Assembly (NCBI GenBank): GCA_001724025.1
Contig: MEDJ01000021.1
Location: 183,412-247,411 of the forward strand
Reading direction: 5' to 3'
Source of the DNA: Acidobacteria bacterium SCN 69-37
Lineage (GTDB): Bacteria; Acidobacteriota; Vicinamibacteria; Vicinamibacterales; SCN-69-37
Length of the DNA: 64,000 bases
Shown here: in pieces, positions 58,301 to 64,000 of the stretch
How the letters are laid out: every line of letters begins with the position of its first letter
How positions within the stretch are numbered: the stretch's first letter is position 1
Notes under the pieces: model-generated
Told to the model about the DNA's origin: nothing
The model's database searches: none
Seen by the model: only the letters and a program-made list of their open reading frames with translations
Translations under genes and position numbers: made by a program

Positions 58301-58540
58301 ACCCATTTCGATCGGGCTGAACGGCACCGGATCGAGGAACGCGCCACGCCGGCAGTACGTCTTGTCAGGCGCGTGCGGATCGGCGTCGTAGTAGTCCTCG
58401 ATGAGCCAGTGCGTTGGCGGTACGTCACGAACTGCGTCGCGGCCATCGAGGATGTCGCGCCAGAACCCGTCCGTGCCGAGGCGCCCGGGAAACAGGGCTC
58501 CAAGACCGACGACGGCGATGGCCAGCGGAGAGGTACTCAT
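52307..58540 (-). CDS. pfaA: PUFA synthase subunit: KS-MAT-ACP-ACP-KR-DH
   Basis: Protein of 2,077 residues with the PfaA/myxobacterial Pfa2 layout. KS (~5-465): DAACASS (Cys ~207), EAHGTGT and QIGHTK. Malonyl transferase (~570-885): LFPGQGSQY and GHSFGE (Ser ~673), GSAFHSP. A long Pro/Ala-rich linker leads to two ACPs (Ser ~1158 and ~1261), each with the PUFA-type motif LGIDSIKQVEI. KR (~1530-1760): ASGGARGI and catalytic Tyr in QSDYAVANE. PKS-type DH (~1810-2065): KDHVVGGRPVVP and LDGAFQ. The ATG at 58540 overlaps the pfaD stop (ATGA); the open frame further upstream lies inside pfaD and is rejected. Two ACPs is fewer than in most marine or myxobacterial PUFA synthases. It should build a chain iteratively from malonyl-CoA together with pfaD and the pfaC-type protein. 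Confidence 0.94.
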   Translation of the reverse strand: MSTSPLAIAVVGLGALFPGRLGTDGFWRDILDGRDAVRDVPPTHWLIEDYYDADPHAPDKTYCRRGAFLDPVPFSPIEMGLPPVVLPSTDTAQILALVVAKQVLAEAERVTGTRVDRHRTSVILGVASATELVGHYSGRLSRPAWVKGLREEGLPEDRVQAIADRIAANFVPWSEASFPGLLGNVVAGRIANRFDLGGANFVTDAACASSLSALQASLRELTSGDSDLVITGGVDALNDILMFMCFSKTPAFSPTGDCRPFSDRADGTIIGEGVGMLALRRLEDAERDGNRIYAVIRGLGASSDGRATSVYAPRPQGQALALERAYAQAGYAPSTVELVEAHGTGTVAGDAAEVASLRRVFDPDGAVTASQPWCALGSVKSQIGHTKAAAGSAGLIKTVLALHHRILPPTIKIDRPNPRLGLSDSPFYLNTQARPWIRADDHPRRASVSAFGFGGSNFHVTLEEYRGPLAADRIRHLPAELVLFSSSSPQALAERIRTVAGRLSHSPLAQVARDACTSFEPDDPHRLAIVASDETDLRVRLEAALDRIERNVPASTPMPGAFWGEGLAAEGRVAFLFPGQGSQYVNMGADLAMAFDECRATWDAAATVKAQDGQPLHRVVCPPPAFTDDDRRAQEATLTALEHAQPAIAMASLAQLALLDAVGLRADCTLGHSFGEVMALHAAGVFDAAQALAIADRRGRLMADAAAGHDGAMIAVPLARVEIDRRLASWQSDLVVANDNAPAQVILSGTRASIDAAVAVLASEGVTSVRLAVGSAFHSPIVASSRAPFEAALAAVPFQPPAIPVVANSTAAPYPADPDRQRALLAGQIAETVRFRDAVTRLYDDGVRIFIEVGPGDVLTRLVGQILDGRPYHAIAIDRRRRHGVIAWLEAIGRLAALGRRLDYDWLFRATPPRDSDAPVRTDTSIDVLGVNYGKPYPPPGGASALPAPNVSHALMPDTPASFPPPTPRIDPSSVRQPSPMPLSSVDAVDATSGGSDLAALVVQVAETHRRFQQEMSASHQSFLGMVERVLTGVRDAGAVSTGAIANPLSPPAPPPPTDAWMAPPPVAAANAPVPMRAVQPIDEPIAPRASAVVTPTSLGASDVSAPSVAFVSMAPATAPVNASARDVLLAVVSEKTGYPIEMLDLDMEIEAQLGIDSIKQVEILSAFRERRPDLPEIEPHRLASLRTLGAIAALVDDAGVVDVPSPAQPVASSSGGLVAHSAGHDDAGAVLLAIVSDKTGYPIEMLDLDMEIEAQLGIDSIKQVEILSAFRERRPDLPEIGPGDLGSLRTLGAIVAFASRTSDPVQAVAVAPVVTPARVIDPSVITRRRLTVVPAPRTGMAMPRLSAGMSVSVTGGSPSIRTAVVRALRARGVDAQACDEPAAASRGLIVLDAIEAAPTQADATRLLADVLARARTFVRHFGAEDEAVFVTVQDTGGTFGLEADPGDAAWCAGLPALGRTLAAEHGHVAIKAIDVARAGLSDDAFADLIAEELLLGGPATEVGLPQPGRRVVVVTREAPVAASGRHALADGQVVVASGGARGITAHVLMALAREARLRLVLLGRTQPIDNDPLPDVTGEAALRSALAERARQRGESLSPREIAAQASGLLAWREIAASMAALRTAGAKVRYVAVDVREGDAVARVLADVRAEWGPIGGLLHAAGVIADKRLADKTDEQIDRVLGTKLDGLAHLLDATREDSLAWLCLFSSVSARVGNIGQSDYAVANEVLNKVARREARRRPDCLVSSIAWGPWEGGMVTPLLRDQFATRGVPLIDLDAGAAFLVRELTGGDEAVEVIAGSGDLNQARNWTAEVVVSSATHPYLKDHVVGGRPVVPVVLGVEWALRLARVVDPLAAACEVRDFSVVRPLALPAFAQGDVSRFLVTARTTPDAPHSVAVSVTDREGRLHCAATVDLRPAAQEPTAIEARPAAGQPWPWDSRGVYDGPLFHGPDFQVMRSLDALSETGAVCTVAGVDEQGWPGGPWMTDPAALDGAFQLAAAWGFHRTSRPFLPMRVARLRWFGRADGRGPVRCTLTSRTTGSDKLVSELMLTTRDGQIVATIGGVEMFAVQAAVEVS
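54665..54859 (-). repeat. Second of two near-identical tandem ACP coding units
   Basis: Encodes the second ACP of the PUFA synthase. Its ~40-residue core (from KTGYPIEMLDLD through LGIDSIKQVEILSAF to RPDLPEI) is identical in protein sequence to that of the copy at 54950-55150. The DNA differs mainly at third codon positions, which points to a duplication kept under protein-level selection or homogenised by conversion. Confidence 0.8.
54950..55150 (-). repeat. First of two near-identical tandem ACP coding units
   Basis: Encodes the first ACP of the PUFA synthase. It is the direct repeat partner of 54665-54859, separated by a short Ala/Pro/Ser-rich linker. The phosphopantetheine Ser lies in the GIDSIK motif. 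Differences between the copies fall mostly after the core helix (EPHRLASLRTL against GPGDLGSLRTL). Confidence 0.8.
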
Positions 58541-60126
58541 CGCAGCGGCCTCGGTGTGAAGGCGAAGGCCGTCGCGGGGACGTCGACGCCGCAGGTGCGC
58601 ACCTGCTGTGCACGCGTGATGACCGCCGCGCCCTCGAGCAGGTTCCTGGCGATCTGGGCGACGGTGCGGTGATCGATCGGTTCGAGGAACGATCCGCGCG
58701 CCCAGTCGTTGAATGCCCCGAGTGCTGGACCGCACCAGATCTGATAGTCGACACGTCGATCCGTCTGTCCCTCGCGCGCCCATTGCGCCGCCATGAACAG
58801 GTACGCCCGGAAGACGAGCGCCATCCGGTGTTTCGGCTCGCGGTCGGCCCGCGCAATCTCGTCCGGATCGGCAGTGGCGAAGTACGCGCGCGTGCGCGCC
58901 CAGGCCTGCTCCAGTGATTCGCGGAAGATGTCGGTCTCGAGCTTGTGCCGCACGTCCGCGGGAATCGACTCGATCCCGTCGTGCGCGCGATAGACGCTCC
59001 ACAGCGTCCGTGCGCGCTGCGCGAACAGCGTGCCGCGCTTGAGGACCTGGACCTGGATGCCCAGTTCGAACATGTCAGCCGCCGGGGCCATCGCCACGTC
59101 GGCAATCCCGGCGGCGGCGAGCAGCGCCCGGGCATCAGCCGAAAGGCCCGACTCGACAGCGGCCTGGTTGATCGATCCTGTCAGCACGTAGTCCGCGCCC
59201 AGCGCGAACGCCGCGGCGACGGCGCCGGGCGTCCCGATACCGCCGGCCGCACCAATCCGGATCGGCCGCGGGTACACCTGCGCCTCGACGGTCGTATCTC
59301 GGAGCTGACACATCGCGGGCAGCAGGGCCGTGAGCGGCCGGTTGTCCGTGTGGCCGCCCGAGTCCGCCTCGACCGTCACATCCTCGGCGACCGGCACCTG
59401 CCGAGCCAGGTCGACCTCGGCTGCCGTGAGATGTCCGGCCGCCGCGAGATCCCGAAGCATCGCCTCCGGTGCCGGTGCCATGAACGGTGCCGCCACCTCC
59501 AGGCGCGAGACCTTCGCGAAGACCGACCCTCGACGATGAATGGTGCCGTCCGACGACCGGGTCAGTCCCGAGGCCGCGTAGCGAACGACCGCAGGCGCGA
59601 GCGCCATGAACGCCGACGCGGACATGGCCGGCACGCGACGATCGAGGAACAGCGAGACGGTGGCCATCTCCCTGTCGGCGTCGCCGGGTGTGTGAATCAG
59701 GTTCGCGCCCCAGTTCGCCGTGGCGCCCAGCGTGGTCCGGATCGCATCGACACCAGCCGCCGTCGTCGCAAGGTCGAGGCCCGCGCTGCCGTAGAACCCC
59801 ATCAGTCCCGCACGCGCAGCCTCGATCACCATGCGCGGCGTGGCAATGCCGCGGGCCATCTCGCCCACGACGTAGGGAAAGCGGCAGCCGTGGACCTCGG
59901 CGAACTGGCGGTCGCCGAGCCACTCCGGGTAGAGCGGCGGCAGGATGCCGCGGCGGGTGCCACCGCGCGCCTCGATGGTGGCCGCCTCGGTGGCCGGTGC
60001 CGCGACGATGCCGCGGCCCGGGACGTCGATGAGGTGCAGGGGTTGGCGCGGATGCGCCAAAGCCGCCATCAGCATCGATGTCTGGTCATCATCAGTTGTC
60101 GTCTCGAATATCGAATCCACGGCCAT
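58537..60126 (-). CDS. pfaD: PUFA synthase enoyl reductase (FabK/nitronate-monooxygenase-like)
   Basis: Stand-alone FMN-dependent trans-acting enoyl reductase of 529 residues, the Pfa1/PfaD component of PUFA synthases. Recognisable stretches are HGCRFPYVVGEMARGIA, TVEADSGGHTDNRPL (flavin and substrate region), RIGAAGGIGTPGAVAAAF (phosphate-binding loop) and the C-terminal KHRMALVFRAYLF and ARGSFLEPIDHRTVAQIA of PfaD. The ATG at 60126 is preferred; an immediately upstream TTG at 60129 is in frame. It is the first gene of the lipid operon, in the order pfaD-pfaA-pfaC used by terrestrial myxobacteria. Its stop overlaps the pfaA start. It lies divergent to an AraC-family regulator across 212 nt, which is the likely promoter region. 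Confidence 0.95.
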   Translation of the reverse strand: MAVDSIFETTTDDDQTSMLMAALAHPRQPLHLIDVPGRGIVAAPATEAATIEARGGTRRGILPPLYPEWLGDRQFAEVHGCRFPYVVGEMARGIATPRMVIEAARAGLMGFYGSAGLDLATTAAGVDAIRTTLGATANWGANLIHTPGDADREMATVSLFLDRRVPAMSASAFMALAPAVVRYAASGLTRSSDGTIHRRGSVFAKVSRLEVAAPFMAPAPEAMLRDLAAAGHLTAAEVDLARQVPVAEDVTVEADSGGHTDNRPLTALLPAMCQLRDTTVEAQVYPRPIRIGAAGGIGTPGAVAAAFALGADYVLTGSINQAAVESGLSADARALLAAAGIADVAMAPAADMFELGIQVQVLKRGTLFAQRARTLWSVYRAHDGIESIPADVRHKLETDIFRESLEQAWARTRAYFATADPDEIARADREPKHRMALVFRAYLFMAAQWAREGQTDRRVDYQIWCGPALGAFNDWARGSFLEPIDHRTVAQIARNLLEGAAVITRAQQVRTCGVDVPATAFAFTPRPLR

Positions 60127-60255
60127 CAAAGACGGCGCCGCCTTCTGTCCGGTGTCATGTCAGGACCGCGATGAGCAAATGGCGATCCGTCGCATATGGC
60201 CAGGCGCGAGAGATGATACGCCTGAATCGGGAGAGCTGCAGCAACCGTCGTGTCA

Positions 60256-60288
60256 TCGGTCGCACAGTCCTGTCGGTCGCGAACCGAC
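60256..60288. promoter_or_regulatory. Candidate operator repeats between pfaD and the AraC-type regulator
   Basis: In the divergent pfaD-regulator gap the octamer TCGGTCGC occurs twice in direct orientation, at 60256-60263 and 60273-60280, with 17 nt from start to start. The second copy also forms part of a short palindrome, GTCGGT-CGCGA-ACCGAC (60272-60288). AraC-family regulators commonly bind direct repeats, so this is a plausible binding site. In DNA this GC-rich, an 8-mer pair could also occur by chance. Confidence 0.35.
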
Positions 60289-60338
60289 GCGGCGGCGGTC
60301 CGCGTGGTCCTCACGTCGTCGACGACCTGCGGGCGGGT

Positions 60339-61112
60339 ATGATGAGGCGCACGACGACAGCCATGCTCGCCATCAGATCTGCCGCGGCGATACACGGGTG
60401 CGAACGGCCCCACAGCCACGGCTACCACGTCGCGGCGGCCGTGGAACGCGGCGAACTGAGGATGGCGGCCGGTGCCGACACCGTTGACCTGCGCCCCGGT
60501 GCTGTCGTCATCATCCCGGCCGGCGTCGCGCATCACACGGTGGCCGCGTCTGCCGATTGCGCGGGCATCCACACGCTGTCGTTTTCCACGCCGTTGTCGA
60601 TCGCGTGCGACCGGGTAGCGACGATCGACACGACGAGGGTCCATCGCCAGTTCGTGCGTCTGCTGAAAGCCTGCGGGAACGGGCGTGCCCTGGACGCGAG
60701 CCGCGTGCGGGACCTGGTCGTCGCCGCGCTCGCCAGGAAGCCACAGGGAGACAGGAAGCCGAGCGCTGGGCCGCGCGTGCATCCCATCGCGCAGCGCATC
60801 AAGGCGATGATCGACGACGGCGGGACGCCGACGGCGTGTTTCGAGACCATCGCCACGCGGATGCCGCTGTCCAGCGCACACTGCAACCGTCTGTTCCGCC
60901 GGGCCTTCGGCGTCACGATCAGGAACTACGCGCTCACGGCCAGGGCCGAGCGGGCCAGGATCCTGTTACACACGGACCAACCGCTCGCGACGGTGGCGCA
61001 GCTCGCCGGCTTCTACGATCAAAGCCAGTTCACGCGGGATTTCCTGAGTGTTTTCCACCTCACGCCCGGTCAATACCGTCGTCAGAATGCCGGAACCGGC
61101 GCGTCAGTCTGA
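60339..61112 (+). CDS. AraC-family transcriptional regulator with cupin-like sensor
   Basis: Protein of 257 residues. The N-terminal half looks like a small cupin sensor domain (PHSHGYHVAAAVERGELRM, then LRPGAVVIIPAGVAHHT). The C-terminal ~100 residues form the double helix-turn-helix of AraC/XylS regulators: first helix-turn-helix in CFETIATRMPLSSAHCNRLF, then ATVAQLAGFYDQSQFTRDF and the closing FHLTPGQYRR. The ATG at 60339 is used (a second ATG follows immediately); the frame is open upstream but with no family similarity. Being divergent from the PUFA-synthase operon, it is the best candidate for its regulator, an inference from position. The stop is 39 nt before the methyltransferase gene, so the two may be co-transcribed. 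Confidence 0.88.
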   Translation: MMRRTTTAMLAIRSAAAIHGCERPHSHGYHVAAAVERGELRMAAGADTVDLRPGAVVIIPAGVAHHTVAASADCAGIHTLSFSTPLSIACDRVATIDTTRVHRQFVRLLKACGNGRALDASRVRDLVVAALARKPQGDRKPSAGPRVHPIAQRIKAMIDDGGTPTACFETIATRMPLSSAHCNRLFRRAFGVTIRNYALTARAERARILLHTDQPLATVAQLAGFYDQSQFTRDFLSVFHLTPGQYRRQNAGTGASV

Positions 61113-61151
61113 TACAAGACGGCCGCGCGGTGTGCTGCCACACTGCCGCGC

Positions 61152-61922
61152 ATGACGACAGACGCGACGCCCCATGACGAGACCATTCGCGAACAGTTCA
61201 CCAGGCAGGCCGAGCCATTCGCGCGCCTGCCCGGGCACCTGGACGCCATCGCGCATCTCATCGATCTTTGCGAGGCCGGCGCGGACGACACGGTGCTCGA
61301 CGTCGGCTGCGGTCCCGGACTGCTCGCGTGCGCACTGGTGAAGGTGACCGCACACGTCACCGGCATCGACATGACGAGCCGGATGATCACCCTGGCCCGT
61401 CAGCGGCAGCGTGAAGCCGGACTGCACAACATGGCCTGGTGCGAGGGAGTCGCGCGTGACCTCCCGTACGAGGACGCGTCGTTCTCGATCGTCGTGTCGC
61501 GGTACATGTTCCATCACGTTGTCGATCCTGCCGCGGTGCTGCGCGAGATGTATCGCGTCTGTCGTCCCGGAGGTCGCGTGCTCGTGGCTGACCCGGTGCT
61601 GCCTGCCGCACACGTGGACGCGTTCAACGCGATGGAACGGATGCGCGATCCCTCGCACGCGGCGGCGCTCTCAACGGAGGCGTTCGATGCCCTGTTCCGA
61701 CAGTCCGGTCTCACGCGCGTGCGTCGATCCGGCTACGACATCGACATGGCGCTCGAGGCGCAACTGGCCGCGTCGTTCCCGGCGCCCGGCGACGACGAGC
61801 GCCTGCGACGACTCTTCCGGGACGATCTCACCACGCAGCGACTCGGCGTGAAGACGCGCCTGGTCGAGGGACAGGTCTACTTCACGTATCCGATTGCGAT
61901 GGCGGTTGGCACGAAGGGCTGA
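61152..61922 (+). CDS. Class I SAM-dependent methyltransferase (UbiE-like)
   Basis: Protein of 256 residues with a Rossmann-type methyltransferase fold. Motif I is VLDVGCGPGLLA (~45-57), motif II region TGIDMTSRMI, motif IV ARDLPYEDASFSIVVSR and the post-motif RVCRPGGRVLVADP. The opening EQFTRQAEPFARLPGH resembles UbiE and related small-molecule methyltransferases. The substrate is unknown. It lies close behind the AraC-type regulator on the same strand and could form part of its transcription unit. No feature ties it directly to the polyketide, whose C-methylations are explained by integral cMT domains. Confidence 0.85.
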   Translation: MTTDATPHDETIREQFTRQAEPFARLPGHLDAIAHLIDLCEAGADDTVLDVGCGPGLLACALVKVTAHVTGIDMTSRMITLARQRQREAGLHNMAWCEGVARDLPYEDASFSIVVSRYMFHHVVDPAAVLREMYRVCRPGGRVLVADPVLPAAHVDAFNAMERMRDPSHAAALSTEAFDALFRQSGLTRVRRSGYDIDMALEAQLAASFPAPGDDERLRRLFRDDLTTQRLGVKTRLVEGQVYFTYPIAMAVGTKG

Positions 61923-62066
61923 GCCTGACGTGCGGAGGCGAAGGCGGGAATGGGAGCGGGCGGGAGCCTGGCGGTCAGCACGCCTGTTGAATATCGCGGC
62001 GACCGGCAGCATGGCGTGTGCGGCGCGACGCGCTGCCGCCTCTGACCGCGTCCGGCCGCCGGACAC

Positions 62067-62684
62067 CTGATATCGGAGCGAGCCACCCACTGAAACCGCA
62101 TCTACACGACCGGGACCGCGCAGGATGTCAGCTGGTTCGAGCCCCTGCCCGCGATCTCGATCGAGATCCTCGAGGCTGGCGGCATCACGACCGACAGTTG
62201 CGTGGTCGACGTCGGGGGTGGCCACTCACTCCTCGTCGATGCGTTGACGGCGCGGGGGCTCGAGTGTCTGGCGGTGCTCGACGTCTCGGGCGCTGCGCTC
62301 GATCGTGCGAAAGCCCGACTCGGCGCCGCTGCCACCACGCCGATCTGGATCGAGGCCGACGTCACCAGTCCGTGGACGCTGAAGCCGATGGACATCTGGC
62401 ACGACCGTGCCGTCTTTCATTTCCTCACGGTTGCGGAGGACCGGACACGTTACACGCAGCACCTGCTCAGGACGCTGAAGCCGGGCGGCAGTGCCATCAT
62501 CGCCACGTTCGGGCCGGATGGACCGGAAACCTGCAGCGGACTGCCTGTGCGGTGCTACTCCGCGGACCAGTTGGCCGACGAACTCGGCCCGGCGTTCGTG
62601 CCGCGCGACTCGCGTCTCCACGCCCACACAACACCGTGGGGCAGCACGCAATCATTCCAGTACGCCTGGTTCTCCAGACGCTGA
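62067..62684 (+). pseudogene. Class I methyltransferase broken by an in-frame stop
   Basis: The frame ending at 62684 reads as a complete ~205-residue class I SAM methyltransferase of a common small family: IYTTGTAQDVSWFEP, then CVVDVGGGHSLLVDAL (SAM motif I), WHDRAVFHFLT and LKPGGSAIIATFGPDGPE, ending QSFQYAWFSRR. Family members usually begin with HWNxIYTT. Here the Trp codon after His (62088-62090) is TGA at 62091-62093, and no ATG, GTG or TTG start lies in frame between the upstream stop and this point. The only later start candidate, GTG at 62202, would remove the N-terminal helix and part of the SAM fold. A point nonsense mutation is the simplest reading; a sequencing error is possible. 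Confidence 0.7.
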
Positions 62685-62784
62685 GCCGGCCGAGAACCGA
62701 CCTGCCCCAACGCTCGACGTCCTGATGCCCGCTGGCCGTGACAAGACGTTCGGGGGCGAGTGCAGTCGAGCAGTCCCGCGGTCA

Positions 62785-62811
62785 GCCCATTCCGTCGGTT
62801 GCCGAATGGGC
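62785..62811. terminator. Possible hairpin in the gap after the broken methyltransferase
   Basis: In the 268-nt region 62685-62952, which holds no gene I can support, an 8-bp inverted repeat GCCCATTC / GAATGGGC is separated by 11 nt. It could act as a transcription terminator for the plus-strand methyltransferase or the minus-strand toxin locus. No clear T-run follows, so a rho-independent terminator is not established. Confidence 0.3.
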
Positions 62812-62952
62812 CCACGCGTCCGCTTGTGCTTTGGAGACGCTCTCCAACGACACACCTGGAGCAACAGCGACGCGGTAGACATGTCGCGGAACCGGTAGGA
62901 GGGTGGCCCCTAGCCCTTGACCGGCCCGCCGTGCGCGGGAAGGACGAGACGT

Positions 62953-63234
62953 CACTGGTTGTCGAATAGGGACGGCGGATCTCGCGCGCCGTGGAGGACA
63001 CGAACGATGAGGACGGATCGGTCAGATGGTTCGACCCGAAAGAAGATCAGGCAGTGGCGTTCCCCGAGTTTCAGGACGCGCGGCGCAGGCCAGCGGCGCG
63101 TTGCCGATCTTCGTACACCGGTCGCCGATCTCCGGCACGAAGGACACCGCCCGTGCGGGATTGTCGGCCGCGATGTAGTCGCCGATCTCCTCGAGATGGC
63201 GTTCCGCCTCTGGGGAGAGGAGGACGTTCGTCAC
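62953..63234 (-). pseudogene. ParE/RelE-type toxin gene with a frameshift
   Basis: The GTG at 63234 overlaps the antitoxin stop (GTGA) and starts a ParE-like protein: VLLSPEAERHLEEIGDYIAA, then NPARAVSFVPEIGDRCTKI. After ~55 residues the frame leaves the family and stops at 63022. The expected C-terminal half (LIFFRVEPSDRSVLIVRVLH, then GARD) is present in another frame, ending at the TGA at 62953-62955. The switch lies near 63066-63078, so a one-base indel has disrupted the toxin. ParE toxins inhibit gyrase, so loss of function is the expected result, leaving an orphan antitoxin. Confidence 0.75.
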
Positions 63235-63500
63235 CCGGCACGGCGCTCCCGCGCCATCGCCGCATACTTGCTCTCGAGGCGTGCCAGAACCTCGTCGGCG
63301 GGCTTGCCCCGGCCACTGTCGAGCCCCTTGCGGATTTCCTCGCGGAGCACGTCAAGGGTCGCCAGCCGCATGCGTTCCCGTTCTTCCAGCAGTCGAAGGG
63401 CGTCGCGCACCACCTCACTGGCGCTGGCGTAGCGGCCCCCCTGAACCTGATCCTTGATGAACCGCTCGAAGTGCTCCCCGACGGCATAGCTGGAAGGCAT
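63231..63500 (-). CDS. parD: ParD-type antitoxin (CopG-like)
   Basis: Protein of 89 residues. The N-terminus [17 protein letters not shown] is the ribbon-helix-helix DNA-binding part, followed by the ParD pattern [20 protein letters not shown] and a C-terminal tail that would wrap the toxin. The ATG at 63500 is chosen over an upstream extension because a perfect AGGAGG (63505-63510) lies just before it and the family begins there. The stop overlaps the toxin start. It probably represses its own promoter. The partner toxin is frameshifted, so the pair is unlikely to act as a working addiction module. Confidence 0.9.
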   Translation of the reverse strand: MPSSYAVGEHFERFIKDQVQGGRYASASEVVRDALRLLEERERMRLATLDVLREEIRKGLDSGRGKPADEVLARLESKYAAMARERRAG

Positions 63501-63510
63501 GATTCCTCCT

Positions 63511-63550
63511 GTGACGCGATTATCCATTTTTATCAACCACGGATAGCGTC
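63511..63550 (-). promoter_or_regulatory. AT-rich putative promoter/operator of the antitoxin gene
   Basis: A short AT-rich patch, rare in this GC-rich window, lies directly upstream of the antitoxin's ribosome binding site. On the minus strand it contains GATAAT (a possible -10 box) and TTGATA. The arms TATCC (63521-63525) and GGATA (63541-63545) form a small inverted repeat that an autoregulating ribbon-helix-helix antitoxin could bind. Assignment is by eye only. Confidence 0.4.
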
Positions 63551-63637
63551 GATCAGCTGGCCCTCGGATAAATCGCAGCGCCGCCATGATCCCTCAGAGT
63601 CCGCGACGCAGGCGAAAAACCCCGTCCACGTGTTGCC

Positions 63638-63658
63638 GCTCGTTGAAAACTGACCAGG
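63638..63658 (+). repeat. IS21 terminal repeat copy 1
   Basis: First copy of the 21-bp motif that ends TGAAAACTGACCAGG. It differs from copy 2 at 63672-63692 by two transitions and lies 34 nt before it, as expected for the repeated transposase-binding sites of IS21-family ends. Confidence 0.65.
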
Positions 63659-63671
63659 AAGTCGCGGTTCT

Positions 63672-63692
63672 GCTCGCTGAAAATTGACCAGG
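63672..63692 (+). repeat. IS21 terminal repeat copy 2
   Basis: Second copy of the 21-bp motif, ending TGAAAATTGACCAGG, nearer the transposase gene. It has the same orientation as copy 1. Confidence 0.65.
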
Positions 63693-63747
63693 GTGTTCTG
63701 AGCGTTCCGACAGGGGTGAGGCCTGTTGGGATGCCGAGGTGCACACC

Positions 63748-64000
63748 ATGGCGATGTACGCGAAGGTCCGCAGGATGCGCCTGCGGGAGGGGCTGTCGAT
63801 CACCGAGATCGCGCGACGGACAAGTCTGTCGAGAAACACCATCAAAGCGTGGCTCCGCGGGCCGGTCCGGAGCGAGATGCAGTACCGGCGGCGCCCCGGG
63901 CCCCGGAAAATCGGCCCGTTCGCCGCGGCGCTGCGCCAGGCGTTGGAGGCCGATGCGCGCCGGCCGCGCCGCGAGCGCCGCACGGCCGGCAAGCTCTATG
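63748..64000 (+). CDS. istA: IS21-family transposase (IstA-like), N-terminal fragment at the window edge
   Basis: About 84 residues are visible before the window ends. The protein begins MAMYAKVRRMRLREGLS, then ITEIARRTSLSRNTIKAWLR, the helix-turn-helix DNA-binding start typical of IstA transposases of the IS21 family; the DDE catalytic core would follow outside the window. Starts at 63748 or 63754 (two ATGs one codon apart) are both possible. A downstream istB helper ATPase would be expected. Confidence 0.78.
   Translation, partial: MAMYAKVRRMRLREGLSITEIARRTSLSRNTIKAWLRGPVRSEMQYRRRPGPRKIGPFAAALRQALEADARRPRRERRTAGKLY

Larger units (their letters stand above)
63630..64000 (+). mobile_element. 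Left part of an IS21-family insertion sequence, truncated by the window
   Basis: The end begins near TGTTGCCGCTCG and contains two direct copies of a 21-bp motif (GCTCG[T/C]TGAAAA[C/T]TGACCAGG) at 63638-63658 and 63672-63692, followed by the start of an IstA-type transposase gene. Multiple short terminal repeats that bind the transposase are typical of the IS21 family. The exact outer boundary and any target duplication cannot be defined without the other end. Confidence 0.7.

Noticed and set aside
58541..59002. Upstream extension of pfaA inside pfaD
   Set aside because: It reads pfaD DNA in another frame; the KS begins right after the ATG at 58540.
44883..60126. Heterocyst-glycolipid (HglE-type) synthase
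   Set aside because: The stand-alone PfaD reductase, tandem LGIDSIK ACPs, FabA-like hot-dog units and fused PlsC domain fit a PUFA-type synthase better.
63594..63992. Minus-strand open frame over the IS21 end
   Set aside because: It is the antisense shadow of the IstA-like gene and terminal repeats, with no family pattern.

Overview
The window is high-GC DNA (roughly 68-70 percent by eye) filled almost wall to wall by one secondary-metabolite and lipid biosynthesis region, with a short decayed and mobile border at the right end. The giant one-module-per-protein polyketide synthases (PKSs), a TubC-type NRPS docking domain and a polyunsaturated fatty acid (PUFA) synthase carrying a fused PlsC-like acyltransferase all recall myxobacteria. 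An Acidobacteriota (Vicinamibacteria-like) soil bacterium is equally possible. The host cannot be fixed from the sequence alone.

Layout, in transcription order. Lipid operon (minus strand, 60126 down to 43097): pfaD (enoyl reductase), pfaA (KS-MAT-ACP-ACP-KR-DH), a pfaC-type protein (KS-CLF-AT-four hot-dog units-PlsC acyltransferase), a CDP-alcohol phosphatidyltransferase (pssA-like) and cdsA. All junctions overlap by 1-4 nt. Plus-strand pair (40908-43306): a glycosyltransferase-like protein and a Bcr/CflA-type exporter, translationally coupled. The exporter's 3' end lies antisense to the 3' end of cdsA. PKS/NRPS operon (minus strand, 40615 to the left edge): a type II thioesterase, six single-module PKSs and an NRPS cut by the window edge. 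The module order is PKS1 KS-AT-KR-ACP, PKS2 KS-AT-DH-ER-KR-ACP, PKS3 KS-AT-cMT-ACP, PKS4 KS-AT-DH-cMT-ER-KR-ACP, PKS5 KS-AT-DH-cMT-KR-ACP, PKS6 KS-AT-DH-ER-KR-ACP, then NRPS TubC-C-A-PCP with a glycine code.

Right border (60127-64000): an AraC-family regulator divergent from the lipid operon, a SAM methyltransferase, a second methyltransferase broken by a stop codon, a ParD-type antitoxin paired with a frameshifted ParE-type toxin, and the first end of an IS21-family element running off the window.

How it may work together (inference): docking sequences and gene order suggest a collinear line PKS1 to PKS6 to NRPS(Gly). PKS1 has neither a loading domain nor an N-terminal docking helix, so it should accept a preformed acyl starter; the neighbouring PUFA-type synthase is a candidate source. 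Alternatively the lipid operon is a self-contained route that makes an unusual acyl chain, esterifies it through the fused acyltransferase and moves it to phospholipid through CdsA and the PssA-like enzyme. The thioesterase probably edits stalled PKS or NRPS carriers, and the exporter may secrete the product.
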